A stretch of 64,000 nucleotides of DNA from Erpobdella octoculata (taxonomy: Eukaryota > Annelida > Clitellata > Hirudinida > Erpobdellidae), in assembly GCA_963978895.1 (NCBI GenBank), contig OZ022241.1, forward strand, positions 20,910,073 to 20,974,072. The letters run 5' to 3'. Both the position numbers and the translations under genes were made by a program. Shown in pieces: positions 1 through 10,660 of the stretch; position 1 is the first letter of the stretch; every line of letters starts with the position of its first letter. Under the pieces are notes generated by a model, which worked only from the letters and a program-made list of their open reading frames with translations, was not told the DNA's origin and ran no database searches.

Positions 1-69
1 CTCTAAAACAACGGCTTGGCCCAACCGGTGATAAACTGGACTTAGCTACTTTTAACCGGCACAAAACTT

Positions 70-1010
70 CAAAATACTAATTTTTACATTTGTAGCACTT
101 ACAGTTTTTGAGTAGCAGTTATTTTGAAATCAAATAACCCTTATTTCCACCCCACATTTGAGGTCCTGGAAACCAAATTTTTAAAAAATGTTGAAACACT
201 TATATCATTATTTTTTGAGTAAATACTAAATACTAATTTTGACATCTGTAGCATTCACAGTTTTTGAGTAGCAGTTACTTTAAAAACCAAAGAAACCTTT
301 TTCCACCCCACATTTGAGATCATGAAAACCAAAATTTCATATATACTTATTTTTAGAGTAGAAAATAAATACTAATTTTTACTTTTGTAGCATTTACAGT
401 TTTTGAGTAGCAGTTACTTTAAACACTAAGTAACCCAATTTTCCACCCCACATTTGAGGTCCTGAAAACCAAATTTTCAAAAAATAGTGAAACACGTATA
501 TCATTATTTTTAGAGTAGAAACTAAATACTAATTTTTACTTTTGTAGCATTTACAGTTTTTGAGTATCAGTTACTTTAAAACCCAAGTAATCCTATTGTC
601 CAGCCCAAATTTAAGATCCTGGAAACCAAATTTATAAAAAAAATGGTGAAACACGTATATCTTTATTTTTAGAATAGAAACTAAATACTAATTTTTAAAT
701 CTGTGGTATTTACAGTTTTTGAGTAGCAGTTACTTTAAAAAACAAATAACCCTATTTTCCACCCCACATTTGAAGTCCTGGAAATCAAATTTTCAAAAAA
801 TGCTAAAACACGTATTTCATTATTTTTGGAGTAGAAACTAAATACTAATTTTTACTCCTTTAGCATTAACAGTTTTTGAGTAGAAGCTACTTTAAAAACC
901 AAATAACCCAATTTTCCAACCCACATTTGAGGTCCGGAAAACCGAATTTTCAAAAAATGGTGAAACACGTATCTTTTTATTTTTCAAAAAGAATCTATAT
1001 ACCAAATTTC
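70..1010. repeat. ~157-bp tandem repeat, about six copies
   Basis: A unit containing the phrase ACAGTTTTTGAGTAGCAGTT recurs with that phrase starting near 101, 257, 396, 553, 712 and 869, so the period is about 157 bp with one shorter copy (~139 bp). Each unit also carries a CCACCCCACATTTGAGGTCC block and a CGTATATCATTATTTTT block. Copies differ by scattered substitutions and small indels, so the array is not recent. It is AT-rich, with no convincing coding potential. Confidence 0.85.
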
Positions 1011-1195
1011 AAAATCTCCTCATTTTTGGTTTTCGAGATATACATTGTTTTAGAAAAAAGTTTGTTTTCCAGTTTTTTCCCCTCAGGAGCAAAATTTTCA
1101 AAAATCCTTTCTTAGCGGATGTTTACGCTATAAAAGTAATATAAGTTCCAAATTTCACGTTCCTAGGATGAGGCGTTTGAGCTCGGCGTTGATTA
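1011..1195. other. Unassigned dispersed-repeat-like segment
   Basis: No gene is seen. The segment has the phrases CCAAATTTCAAAATCTCC and CCAAATTTCACGTTCCTAGG and leads straight into the (CAGT)n tract. That looks like the end of a dispersed repeat with a microsatellite tail, but I cannot name the family. Confidence 0.3.
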
Positions 1196-1196
1196 T

Positions 1197-1265
1197 CAGT
1201 CAGTCATCTGTCAGTCAGTCAGTCAGTCAGTCAGTCAGTCAGTCAGTCAGTCAGTCAGTCAGTCA
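1197..1265. repeat. (CAGT)n microsatellite
   Basis: About 16 nearly perfect CAGT units with one early interruption (CATCTG). Confidence 0.95.
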
Positions 1266-1273
1266 GGACATGT

Positions 1274-1278
<5 letters not shown>

Positions 1279-1321
<43 letters not shown>
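1279..1321. repeat. (TA)n microsatellite
   Basis: A pure TA run directly left of an LTR element. The element probably inserted into the TA array, since TA repeats also begin immediately after its other end. Confidence 0.95.
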
Positions 1322-1324
<3 letters not shown>

Positions 1325-1325
<1 letters not shown>

Positions 1326-1522
1326 GTAAAATTACTGGTTTGATGATCAACTTCCTATTGATAAACCTAAACGAATTCAAAACATTTATTAGGAATATTA
1401 TTTATTATTTATTTAAAGACCAGAAGGTATAAATAGCTTTAGCAAACGCTCATTTATTATTTTCCAATAAACTACAAAACCATTCTATTGAGCCCGGTAT
1501 ACGATTTGGTGATATCGCAACA
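1325..1522 (+). repeat. 5' LTR (198 bp)
   Basis: Starts TGTAAAATTACTGG and ends GATATCGCAACA. A TATAAATAG box is at about 1428 and an AATAAA signal at about 1467. It is alignable over its full length to 3140-3346, with several small indels and substitutions. Confidence 0.85.
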
Positions 1523-1523
1523 T

Positions 1524-1540
1524 TGGTGTCAGAAGTGGGA
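1524..1540 (+). promoter_or_regulatory. Primer-binding site, tRNA-Leu type
   Basis: TGGTGTCAGAAGTGGGA starts one base after the LTR end. It is complementary to a tRNA 3' end CCCACTTCTGACA plus CCA, which from family knowledge matches animal tRNA-Leu. Confidence 0.75.
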
Positions 1541-1547
1541 TACGAGA

Positions 1548-2396
1548 ATGGTTTTGAAAGCATTGGATGAGCTCTTGATACTCAAGTTGAGGTGGGAACT
1601 TAGAAAACGAGAGCTCAGTGATAAAGGAAGAAAGTCTGAGCTCGTGGACCGCCTCCGGACGTCATTGGAGAACAATGGGTTTGATCCGGAAGAGTATGAG
1701 TTCGAAGCAGAAGATGAATTGTTGAAGGCGCTGAATAAAATGGCGGAGGAAAACAGAGCAGCACACAGAACAGCACAGCAAGAAAGGAAGACATTTCTTG
1801 AACTCCTCAATGGTGACACAAACAATTGCGGAAACAAAAAAGACAGTCAAGATGAACCATGCAAGAATGTACAAGATGAACCATGCAAGGATGGTCATGG
1901 TGATGAGCCTTGCAAAGATGTGCAAGATGAACCATGCAAAGATGTTCAAGATGAACCATGCAAAGATGTTCAAGATGAACCATGCAAAGATGTTCAAGAT
2001 GAACCATGCAAAGATGTTCAAGATGAACCATGCAAAGATGGTCATGATGATGAGCCTGTCAAAGACGGTCATGTTGATGTGCCTGTCAAAGACGGTCATG
2101 ATAATGAACCTAGCAAGGATGCTCAAGATGAACCATGCAAAGATGGTGACAGTGATACAGTCGGTTTGGACGTCGAAAACAAAACTAAAGAAGATGAGAA
2201 GAATGTTGAAAACGAAACGCAAAATGATGAGGATGAAAGTGACGATGATGATTATAATAATGGCAATAACAACTATGACTTTTACCCATACAGCGACGGT
2301 TCTGAAACGGAAGCCTCCATAAAGACGACGGCACGGAATATTCAGGGTCAGATTTTAGTGACGAATCTGACTCGGATGAAGCAACCGAGGATTTAG
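1548..2396 (+). CDS. SAP-like, tandem-repeat acidic protein of the LTR element
   Basis: I chose the ATG at 1548, just past the primer-binding site, because upstream codons lie in the LTR and PBS. The N terminus has a SAP-like helix-turn-helix signature (LRWELRKRELSDKGRK, then ELVDRL). A charged helix follows, then an 8-residue repeat DEPCKDVQ and variants covering about 1840-2140, then Asp/Glu/Asn-rich sequence to a stop at 2396. SAP domains generally bind AT-rich DNA, so a nucleic-acid-binding gag-like role is an inference. The DNA repeat has a 24-bp period with near-identical copies, so it expanded recently. Similar DEPCK repeats recur downstream in other frames, so the stop probably comes from frameshift decay and the original ORF was longer. 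Confidence 0.6.
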   Translation: MVLKALDELLILKLRWELRKRELSDKGRKSELVDRLRTSLENNGFDPEEYEFEAEDELLKALNKMAEENRAAHRTAQQERKTFLELLNGDTNNCGNKKDSQDEPCKNVQDEPCKDGHGDEPCKDVQDEPCKDVQDEPCKDVQDEPCKDVQDEPCKDVQDEPCKDGHDDEPVKDGHVDVPVKDGHDNEPSKDAQDEPCKDGDSDTVGLDVENKTKEDEKNVENETQNDEDESDDDDYNNGNNNYDFYPYSDGSETEASIKTTARNIQGQILVTNLTRMKQPRI

Positions 2397-3139
2397 AAAC
2401 GGACGAAACTCCAATGGAGAAATACATCAAAGTTAACTTGACAAAAAAAAGACACTGATTTGAGAGACGATGGCGATAATTTGAAGAAAGATCCGCTGGA
2501 CGATACGAAAGTTGACACCGACGAAAGAGCCGAGTTGGAATGTGAAAAGAAGACGTTCGATTGTAGCTTGGAAAAAAACAAACATGACGGCGATGAACTT
2601 CTCCAAAAACAACAATAGCAATGCAGCAAGCAAAAACTCTGAAAAAGATGAGCCAAGAATAGAGAACGGTACCGAGAGTTCTATATCAGATGAATCCACA
2701 GAGGATTCTAGATCAGATAGACTAAGAGTCATTGTAAAATCAAATAACAGTTTGATGAAGGGATTTATTGGATTTATGGAACGTGTTTTCGAAAAACCTT
2801 TTGAAGAGTTTTTTGAGAAAGATCTAAAAGATGTGAAGGAAGAAGAAAAAGCAGACAATTCCGATAAACCGTGCAAAGATGTTCAGGACGAGGCATGCAA
2901 AAAAGGCTGTGATGAACCGTGCAGATATGGCGACGATGAGCCAAAGAAAGACTCTGTTGATGAGCCAAAGAAGGACTGGAATAAACTGCATCAAACGGTC
3001 AAAGGACTTGACCATGTTGTTTGCGAATTGCGGTCAAAGCCACGCGTAAAGATCAAGGTATTTTGTGATCGTGGCCGAGTCGCATTTCTCAAAAGCGACT
3101 ATGCGGTTCGGACGAACAGAATTGAGAAGGGGGTAATAA
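2397..3139 (+). pseudogene. Frameshifted remainder of the SAP-repeat ORF
   Basis: The open reading changes frame several times here: near 2340-2400, at the A-run at 2442-2450, and before 2512. The stretch 2512-3144 encodes acidic and basic blocks, more DEPCK/DEPKKD repeats (about 2870-2975) and a C-terminal basic segment (KPRVKIKVFCDRGRVAF). Shared repeats with the upstream ORF indicate one ancestral protein. Its end lies at the polypurine tract. Confidence 0.5.
3123..3139 (+). promoter_or_regulatory. Polypurine tract
   Basis: GAGAAGGGGGTAATAA lies immediately before the TGTAAAATC that opens the 3' LTR, the expected plus-strand priming site. Confidence 0.7.

Positions 3140-3634
<495 letters not shown>

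Positions 3635-3668
<34 letters not shown>
3635..3668. repeat. (TA)n array
   Basis: Short TA run that abuts the CTAG terminus of a Helitron. Confidence 0.9.
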
Positions 3669-3669
<1 letters not shown>

Positions 3670-4180
3670 TAGCGGGGTTACCCGGCGTTGCCCGGGGTTT
3701 TTCTAATGTTTGTCTCTCTCGCTCCCGTTTCCTTCTCCACTTTCCCGTTTTCGTCGCGTTCCCGGTCGCTTTTCCGCTCTCGGTCGTTTTCCAGCTCCCG
3801 GTCGCTTTCCCGCTCCCGGTCGCTTTCCCGCTCAGAAGTTTTGTTATCGATTTTCTCTCTTGCTCGCGTTTCCTTCCAAGCTTGCTCTCCCGATTCCAGT
3901 CGCCTTCCGCGTTCCCGGTCGCTTTCTGCGTTCCCGGTCGCTTTCCCGTTCCCGGTCGCTTTCCCGTTCCCGGTCGCTTTCCCGTTCCCGGTCGCGTTCC
4001 CGGTCGCTTTCCCGTTCCCGGTCGCTTTCCCGTTCCCGGTCGCTTTCCCGTTCCCGGTCGCTTTCCCGTTCCCGCTTGCTCTCCCATTCCCGGTCACGGT
4101 TGCTCTTCCGTTCCCGTTCCCGTTCACGCTCATTTTCTCTTCTCCATTCTTTCATAACTTCTGTTAGCCTATAAAACGTA
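3669..4180 (-). mobile_element. Non-autonomous Helitron fragment with 18-bp minisatellite
   Basis: Read on the minus strand it ends with a hairpin (CCCGGGCAACGCCGGG), eight bases, then CTAG followed by T. That is the Helitron 3' signature: hairpin, about 8 nt, CTRR, inserted between A and T. The body is a degenerate array of GGGAACGGGAAAGCGACC-type 18-bp units, near-perfect at 3935-4075. The long ORFs here on both strands are artefacts of this array. The 5' end is not recognisable. Confidence 0.7.
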
Positions 4181-4198
4181 AAATAGATTTGCTAAGAC

Positions 4199-4709
<511 letters not shown>

Positions 4710-4880
4710 AGTTCCCGCTCGCTCACCCGCTCCGCTCCGCTCATTTTGTGACGGATTTCAAAAAATTTTTCTCTATATTTGATTCCCCTTGACTCTCGAG
4801 GATGTGTGAAAGTTTCATTACGATCGGATGAATGTTGTAGCAATGCATAAAGGACATGAACATACAAACATTCATTTATA
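4710..4880 (-). mobile_element. Helitron 5' portion
   Basis: On the minus strand it begins in TATATAAATGAATGTTTGTATG and continues through CATCCGATCGTAATGAAA to a GAGCGGAGCGG tract, where it stops in TA repeats. It matches 4942-5124 over about 160 bp, as the same family with the 3' end missing. Confidence 0.6.

Positions 4881-4941
<61 letters not shown>
4881..4941. repeat. (TA)n array
   Basis: TA run separating two Helitron 5' portions in the same orientation. Confidence 0.9.
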
Positions 4942-4946
<5 letters not shown>

Positions 4947-5124
4947 TCCCGCTCCGCTCCGCTTATTTTGTGACGGATTTCAAAACATTTGTCTCTATAT
5001 TTGATTCCCCTTGACTCTCAAGGTTGTGTGAAAATTTCATTACGATCGGATGAATGGTGTAGCAATGCATAAATAACATACATATATACATATATACAAA
5101 CGTTCATTTATATATATATATAGA
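4942..5124 (-). mobile_element. Helitron 5' portion with intact TC terminus
   Basis: On the minus strand it starts A|TCTATATATATATATAAA, the A-to-TC junction expected of a Helitron 5' end, and then follows the same path as 4710-4880. It ends in GCGGAGCGGAGCGGGAAC next to TA repeats, so the hairpin end is missing. Confidence 0.6.
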
Positions 5125-5149
5125 TAGAAAATAAAGACTGCAAACTGAA

Positions 5150-5318
5150 GATAGTCAAATCAGTCTCAAACCAGTTAAAACAAATGTTAAAAAAAATAAG
5201 TTTATGACTAAATGTGGCACCCCCACCCAAAAAAAAATCATCGAATTTGGAAAAATTGCAGGGCCCTCCGATTTGGTTTGGGAAGCTTTCGCCCTCCTGC
5301 CCCCTAGTTGCGCCCCTG
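5150..5318 (-). mobile_element. Possible hAT terminal fragment
   Basis: Read on the minus strand from 5318 the sequence is CAGGGGCGCAACTAGGGGGC, a form typical of hAT inverted-repeat ends. No partner end or TSD was identified, so this is a fragment at most. Confidence 0.35.
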
Positions 5319-5559
5319 AACTAAACTGTATTTCAGTTTCCCTATTTTAGTTACTATGTTCTGAAGGTTTGGCGGGGTAGCATTTTCAGCCACTTCTTTG
5401 TAGTTTGCCTTATGCGGCATTATCAATTAGCCCTCTGCCACATAGATATCTGCATCCAGTTGAGCTACGGAAACCATATCTTTAACAGCACTTTCTAAAT
5501 TTTCATCAAATTGCCCGACAGAAAAAATAAACTTCAACACAGTTGTAATTCAGAGTTGG

Positions 5560-5990
5560 ACCTCGATTTCAAGTATGAAGCAAATGAGTCCAATACGGGA
5601 ATAAAAAAATTTACTTTCATTTCGTTTTTAATATCTTCTGGAAAACTTGAAGTAAGTGCATACAATGATTTAGTAAAAAAAAACTTAATCAATAGCAAAA
5701 TCTAGCAATGCTGATGGTTTTTTATGTCACGGCCACCCATAAACGATATTTCTAGCCTTTCAAAAGTCTTTGAAACATTAGCATATATCTTCTCAAAATC
5801 TTTAGCTGTTTTCATGCGTTTAACAGCTTCAACCAAAGTTTCAACAGCAGTCAAGTCAATGGCACTGTCTTGCAGTGCCTCGGACACAGCATTAGATAAC
5901 ATAAATAACTGCATTAAAAATGCGGTCCAAACTCAAATTTTAAAGTTTTCACTGCTGACAGTAAACCCGAAGTTTACATCACTTGGATGT
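5560..5990 (-). pseudogene. hAT transposase relic (DUF4371-like)
   Basis: The minus strand shows SNAVSEALQDSAIDLTAVET and VEAVKRMKTAKDFEKIY (5702-5914). After a frameshift it shows VNFFIPVLDSFASYLKSR (~5580-5640), which resembles the segment before the dimerisation domain of DUF4371-type hAT transposases. Several stops and frameshifts are present. There is no BED finger, catalytic core or C terminus. Confidence 0.5.
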
Positions 5991-6149
5991 TGAGTAAACT
6001 AATGATGGCCGGAATGCACCTGTGAACTATTTTCCAATTTAGACATCTAGCTGACCCTCTTGTTGAGGATGATGTTGTTGTAGACGACCTAATTTCATAA
6101 CTTTTTTAAAACAGCCTTCTTTTCTTATTCTCTTAGTGGATATTTTTAT

Positions 6150-6260
6150 TGTTTCCCAAACTGTGGTTCGCGACCCAAAAGTGGATCGCAAAGCTCTGGC
6201 AAGTGGGTCGCATAAGTTTTTAGGAAAACAACTTTTTTCGTTTTTCATTTTAGTAACCCG
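6150..6260. repeat. hAT-type terminal sequence
   Basis: GTTTCCCAAACTGTGGTTCG followed by CGACCCAAAAGTGGATCGC is the style of text found just inside hAT termini (CAAACTGTGG..CGCGACCC). It may be the end belonging to the relic at 5560-5990, but no matching partner was found. Confidence 0.4.
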
Positions 6261-6399
6261 CAAACTTGTAGTGTAGATAATTAAATAATTATCTATTTAA
6301 TTAATCTATTTATTATCTGTTATATATTATCTATTATCTATTTAGTTCCGTCTTCTTAGTCTTTTGTTTTGTTTTTGATGGTCATCGGCTGGTCGTGTC

Positions 6400-6916
6400 C
6401 ACTGATCTCTATAATATAACTGGATTGCGCTTAGAGCTGCCTGGGAGTCGCCGCTGGTCGCCATTTTGGAAGGCCAACTATCTGATGCTATTGACGGAAT
6501 CTTTTTAGAAGTTTTACTATACTAAATAGACTCAAAACTTTTCGAGTCATACAGTTTCTTGTACAAACTATTCTGTACTTGCTAAACTAGCTAGCTAAAC
6601 CATAGCGGAGCGATTTTCTTGCGGTGATCTGCAGCGCGTTTCATCTGTGTGACTGCCAAATCTTTTGCATGTGTTACCGAATAACTATTATAATGACCGT
6701 AGTAAAAAAATGTTAAAAATACCGAATAACTAAATAACAAATTTTATTTTCAAGTAAAATAGTTTAATTTAATTAAAACCCCCTAATTGTTCGTATATCA
6801 TGCGACGACCGACGTAAACACGACGGCTGGATTGGTAACATGGCGGCAAACTGGCGACAACATTTCTATTGAAATAATGGGCTAAGCGCAATCCAGTTAT
6901 ATTATAGAGATCAGTG
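6400..6916 (+). mobile_element. 517-bp MITE with 8-bp TSD
   Basis: The left end CACTGATCTCTATAATATAA, continuing CTGGATTGCGCTTAG, is inverted at the right end (CTAAGCGCAATCC ... GATCAGTG). Flanks 6392-6399 and 6917-6924 are both GTCGTGTC, a perfect 8-bp duplication. The interior is non-coding. An 8-bp TSD with ends in CA fits hAT or P superfamilies, and I cannot choose between them. Confidence 0.85.
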
Positions 6917-6936
6917 GTCGTGTCTCGTTTCTCGCT

Positions 6937-7075
6937 CACTGATCTCTATAATATAACTGGATTGCGCTTAGACCTGCCTGGGAGTCGCCGCTGATCGCCA
7001 TTTTGGAACTCTTAGACCACGCCTACCTACCTGATGCTATTGACGGAATATTTCTGAAGTGTAAAAATACTGAAT
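6937..7075 (+). mobile_element. Second, truncated copy of the same MITE
   Basis: It starts CACTGATCTCTATAATATAA only 20 bp after the first copy and tracks it to GCTATTGACGGAAT, with an extra CTTAGACCACGCCTACC block, then diverges. No right-hand inverted end was found. Confidence 0.75.
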
Positions 7076-7690
7076 TTCGTTGCTAGTAATTGCTTTAATA
7101 AACCATATAAGGGAGCAAAACAGTCATTTTACTTGTTAATACTTAATTAATGCAGTTTTCTAGCAGAGTTTATTTGCCGCCAGGGCTATATTTAGCAACA
7201 ATGTCGTACGGCGTTTGGCTGAGCAACCTTATTATTGCCTAAATAATTTAATGTGAGCCTCAAACTCATGTTCAATGGTTTAAAAAATAGTTTTTGTTTA
7301 AGTTTTAAGTTGTAATGTAGAATTTTTGACTTTGTTTCTAGCTTCGTTGAATGCTAGGAAAGCCGTAGCACAAAAATTGAAAAAAAAAATAATTTATAAA
7401 TTTTTAAAGACAATTTAAACAAAAAACATAATATGCAAACAACCATTTAATCGTACAATTTAGTTTCACAAAGATATTTCGATTTTAAGATCATCAATCG
7501 CAACATCAGTTCAGCTTTGTTAAAGCATCCAAAAAAGGGTTTGTGGGTATAGAATACGCCTTAGTTATAGAATAGAGCCGGGCATAGCAAGAACCTTCAC
7601 ATCATATCACATGCAGCCCATTGCTACAAAAACCTCAAGTCATTGGTTTGTATATAAATCAATTAATATTTAAAGAATACAAATAAAATA
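7076..7690. other. No recognisable gene
   Basis: AT-rich, with stops in all frames and no family similarity I can name. Confidence 0.4.
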
Positions 7691-7702
7691 AAACAACAAC
7701 GT

Positions 7703-7771
7703 AATGGCAATTTCAGCATTGACGGCAATGACAACTAAATACAGGAACAGACTGTGCACAGACCACGCATA
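7703..7771 (+). repeat. Short duplicate of a hAT C-terminal coding segment
   Basis: About 65 bp (TCAGCATTGACGGCAATGAC ... CAGACCACG) is a near copy of 8117-8170. It is a second fragment of the same hAT family. Confidence 0.7.
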
Positions 7772-7984
7772 AATGGTCTCGCTAAATAAACGTTCGTGAC
7801 TTCAAAATTGAAGTTTGTTATTTGTGTCACTTGATTTTTACCCAACAGATACAAGAAATCACATACTTCAGAATTATTACTAAGAACTCAAAAAATAAAG
7901 GAATAATTTGTGAAGCACCGGCAACCACAAACGGCTGTCTACATTTATTTCATTGCTAATGAATATTCATTAGACTGGCTGGCT

Positions 7985-8234
7985 CAAAGATTATACGTCG
8001 GGCTTGACAATAGATATGGATCTTAATACTGCTACTGTATTTCCTGAACTTTCTGATATAGCTTTGTCAATGTTGTTGCCATTTTCAACCACATATCTAT
8101 GTGAGGTTGGATTTTCAGCATTGACGGCAATGAAAACTAAATACAGGAACAGACTGTGCACAGACCACGACATAAAACTGTGCCTGACTTGTTTTAAACC
8201 ATGCATTGACTTACTTATGAGTAACATACATTGA
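7985..8234 (+). pseudogene. hAT transposase C terminus (ZBED5/FAM200-like)
   Basis: The reading includes FPELSDIALSMLLPFSTTYL, then CEVGFSALTAMKTKYRNRL, then DIKLCLTCFKPCIDLL. This is the hAT dimerisation region in its usual order (LL.F.TTYLCE..FS.....K.KYRNRL). Only the last ~75 residues remain. The stop is at 8234. Everything upstream is missing, so this is a relic. Confidence 0.75.
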
Positions 8235-8344
8235 TTTTTTTAAACTTGACAGTATAAATATTAGTTAAACTGTTATAGCACTGTTAAAACTGTTAAAACT
8301 GTTGCTTTTGCATTGCAATAAATTGTTTACTGTTTTCCTAAGTT

Positions 8345-8760
8345 TCATTTTTATGTTTTAAATGTAAATTAAAAGAAATAAGGTAGTGATCAGTAAAGTG
8401 AAGTTTTACAGATGAAAGATTACTTATATTAGAGAAGAGAGGAGAAATAATAAGATCCAATGTGTTGCCCCGATTATGAGTCGGAGAGACACAATGCTGA
8501 AAGAAGTTGAAAAAGGATAAGATTTTAAGAAATTGAGAGACAAAAGAGTCCTTAGTTTTATTAATAGGAATATTAAAATCCCCAATAATAAAAGAAGTAG
8601 ATAGAGAGAAAAGAGATTAAGAAAGGTTGTAGAAATCCTAAAAAATTGTGGTTTAGAACATTTTGGAGGCCTATAGATACCTATGAGTTAATTTTAATGA
8701 AAGTTAAGAGGCATTCTTTTTATTGGAGCAAGATCAGCTAGCTGCTAGAACTAAAACTAA
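8345..8760 (-). pseudogene. APE-type endonuclease relic of a non-LTR retrotransposon
   Basis: On the minus strand, with one frame change, the reading gives FIIGDFNIPINKTKDSF, then FQHCVSPTHNRGNTLDLII and, later, FTDHYLISF. These are the GDFN, T...G..LDL and (S/T)DH motifs of AP-like endonucleases in order. Neither the N-terminal ETWL-type motif nor any RT follows. Confidence 0.6.
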
Positions 8761-9160
8761 CACAAGGCTGGGGCTGATTTTTTTTTTTGCTTTATTATTT
8801 ACTTATGTATACAAACATCCACATTTATAGAGTTAAACTGTCAATTAAAATTGTATCTCCAATTACAATTGCAGAATTCAATAGAGAAGTTTTCCCCCTT
8901 TGTTTCAATATTTAGATTATTTTTAGTTTTTCTTCAGTAGCAGATTTCACACAACGCACTCCATTGCGATATTAGTTACATTTAAATTAAAAAATGTGCT
9001 AACTACAATACAAACTAACCATAACCAAACCTAACAGATGTAATAACACGAATAAAAGAAAATAAAAAATACCAGAATGACAGACAAAAGACTGACTGAA
9101 GAGAAAACTATGTACAATGCTATACAAACTATACAATTATACAACTATATAAATGAATAA
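8761..9160. other. No recognisable gene
   Basis: AT-rich, with short A- and T-runs. The right part may be 3' UTR of the CR1-type element that begins near 9160. Confidence 0.35.
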
Positions 9161-9303
9161 AAATTAAAAAAAAACGCTGCTAAACATAAACATAAACATA
9201 AAGGAAATGATGGGCGCAAACTACATGTCTCTATGCCCATATCTAGAATTATATAAAATATTGTTCATATATATGTTCTATAAATAAATGTATGTATATA
9301 TTA

Positions 9304-10652
9304 TTAAAAATCCTTTTTATAGTTGTACATAATGTCGCTTATTTCGAAATGACAGTCGATTAATCTTTTTAATTCATTAACTTGATCGGCTTCTATGATT
9401 TTCGAAGGGAGGTTGTTCCAAATTGCAGTCGATCTGGTCAGGAAGAAATATTTTCTGCAGTTGCCGTTGAATCTTTGTGTTTCCAGTTTGAACTTGTGAC
9501 CTCTTGTTCTTCTTTCTTCTGATATCTTTATATTAGGAAAACACAAACGTCCTTCTTTGTCTTGAATAAAATTGTAGAGCATGATCAGGTCCCCTCTCAG
9601 TCTTCTGTACTTTAAACAAGGAAGCTTCAAAATTCTCAACCTGTCTTCATATTTCAATCCCTTGCATGCCTTGATCATTTTTGTTGCTCTCTTCTGGACT
9701 CTTTCAATGGCTTCTATGTCTTTTTTCTTACATGGTGACCACACACTGACTGCATACTCCAATCTGGATCTAACCAAAGCTTTATAAATCAATATAAAAG
9801 AATCTTTTGTCAAATCTTTAAAATTTCGTGAAATTATACCTAACAGTGAAAAACATTTTTTAATTATTTCATAAATGTGATCTACAAATGTTAGTGAACT
9901 CTGGAATGTAACACCTAAATCTTTTATTTTGTCAAGAAAATTAAGTTCCACTCCTTCTATATTATATAGCCGACGATCATCTAATTGGCGTCCATATCTC
10001 ACCGCAACACATTTACCAGCATTTAGCTTAATTTCCCATTTTTTACTCCAATCTCCTAATGAATTTAAACAGCTCTGCAATATCAATCGATCATCACTGC
10101 TTTTTATAGTTTTAAATATTTTGGCGTCGTCTGCGTACATAAACAGCTCCGCCGAGTTATTCTTAACTATTTCAAACATATCATTGACATAAATTATGTA
10201 AAGTAGTGGCCCTAAAACACAACCTTGAGGTACCCCACTTGTAACTTTAAATCTATTAGATGTGCTATTATTAACCCTAACACTACTTGTTCTGTTTGTT
10301 AAATAATCTTTAATCCAATTAATTAAGCCTCCATTGACGCCATAATTTTCTAGTTTATCAATTAACTTTGCATGAGATACACGATCAAACGCTTTTTCAA
10401 AATCCGTATATACCACGTCTATTGTTTCCCCTTTATCTAATGCACTGCTCCACATATCCATCAATTTTAACAACTGAATTGTAGTTGACTTTCCTCTCGT
10501 AAAGCCGTATTGCCTATAATCTAGAAGCTTATTTCTATCAAAATGCATTATTAATTCATCCTTAATCAATGATTCTAACAGTTTACAGCAGATACAACTT
10601 AAAGAGACTGGCCTATAATTACTTGCAGTACTTTTATCACCTTTCTTATAAA
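9304..10652 (-). CDS. Reverse transcriptase, C-terminal part (split ORF2)
   Basis: Continues the RT broken at the hAT insertion. Palm motifs are visible: TDFEKAFDRVSH, SGVPQGCVLGPLLYIIYVND and the catalytic MYADDAKIF (YADD), then the thumb and a C-terminal ...RLEYAVSVWSP... domain ending at 9304. The track's ORF starts at 10569, but the same frame is open up to the target-site duplication at 10653-10660, with NYRPVSL and LLES. No stop interrupts it, so the element was probably active until the hAT insertion. Confidence 0.85.
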
Positions 10653-10660
10653 CTGGGGTA

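Noticed and set aside
876..1115. 79-codon ORF in the tandem repeat
   Set aside because: Composition and position follow the 157-bp repeat. It is not conserved between units.
1840..2140. 24-bp direct repeats as a CRISPR array
   Set aside because: The units are contiguous with no unique spacers, and the host is eukaryotic.
1529..2430. Overlapping ORFs on both strands across the DEPCKDVQ repeat
   Set aside because: Shadows of the 24-bp coding repeat. Only the frame with the SAP-like N terminus following the PBS makes biological sense.
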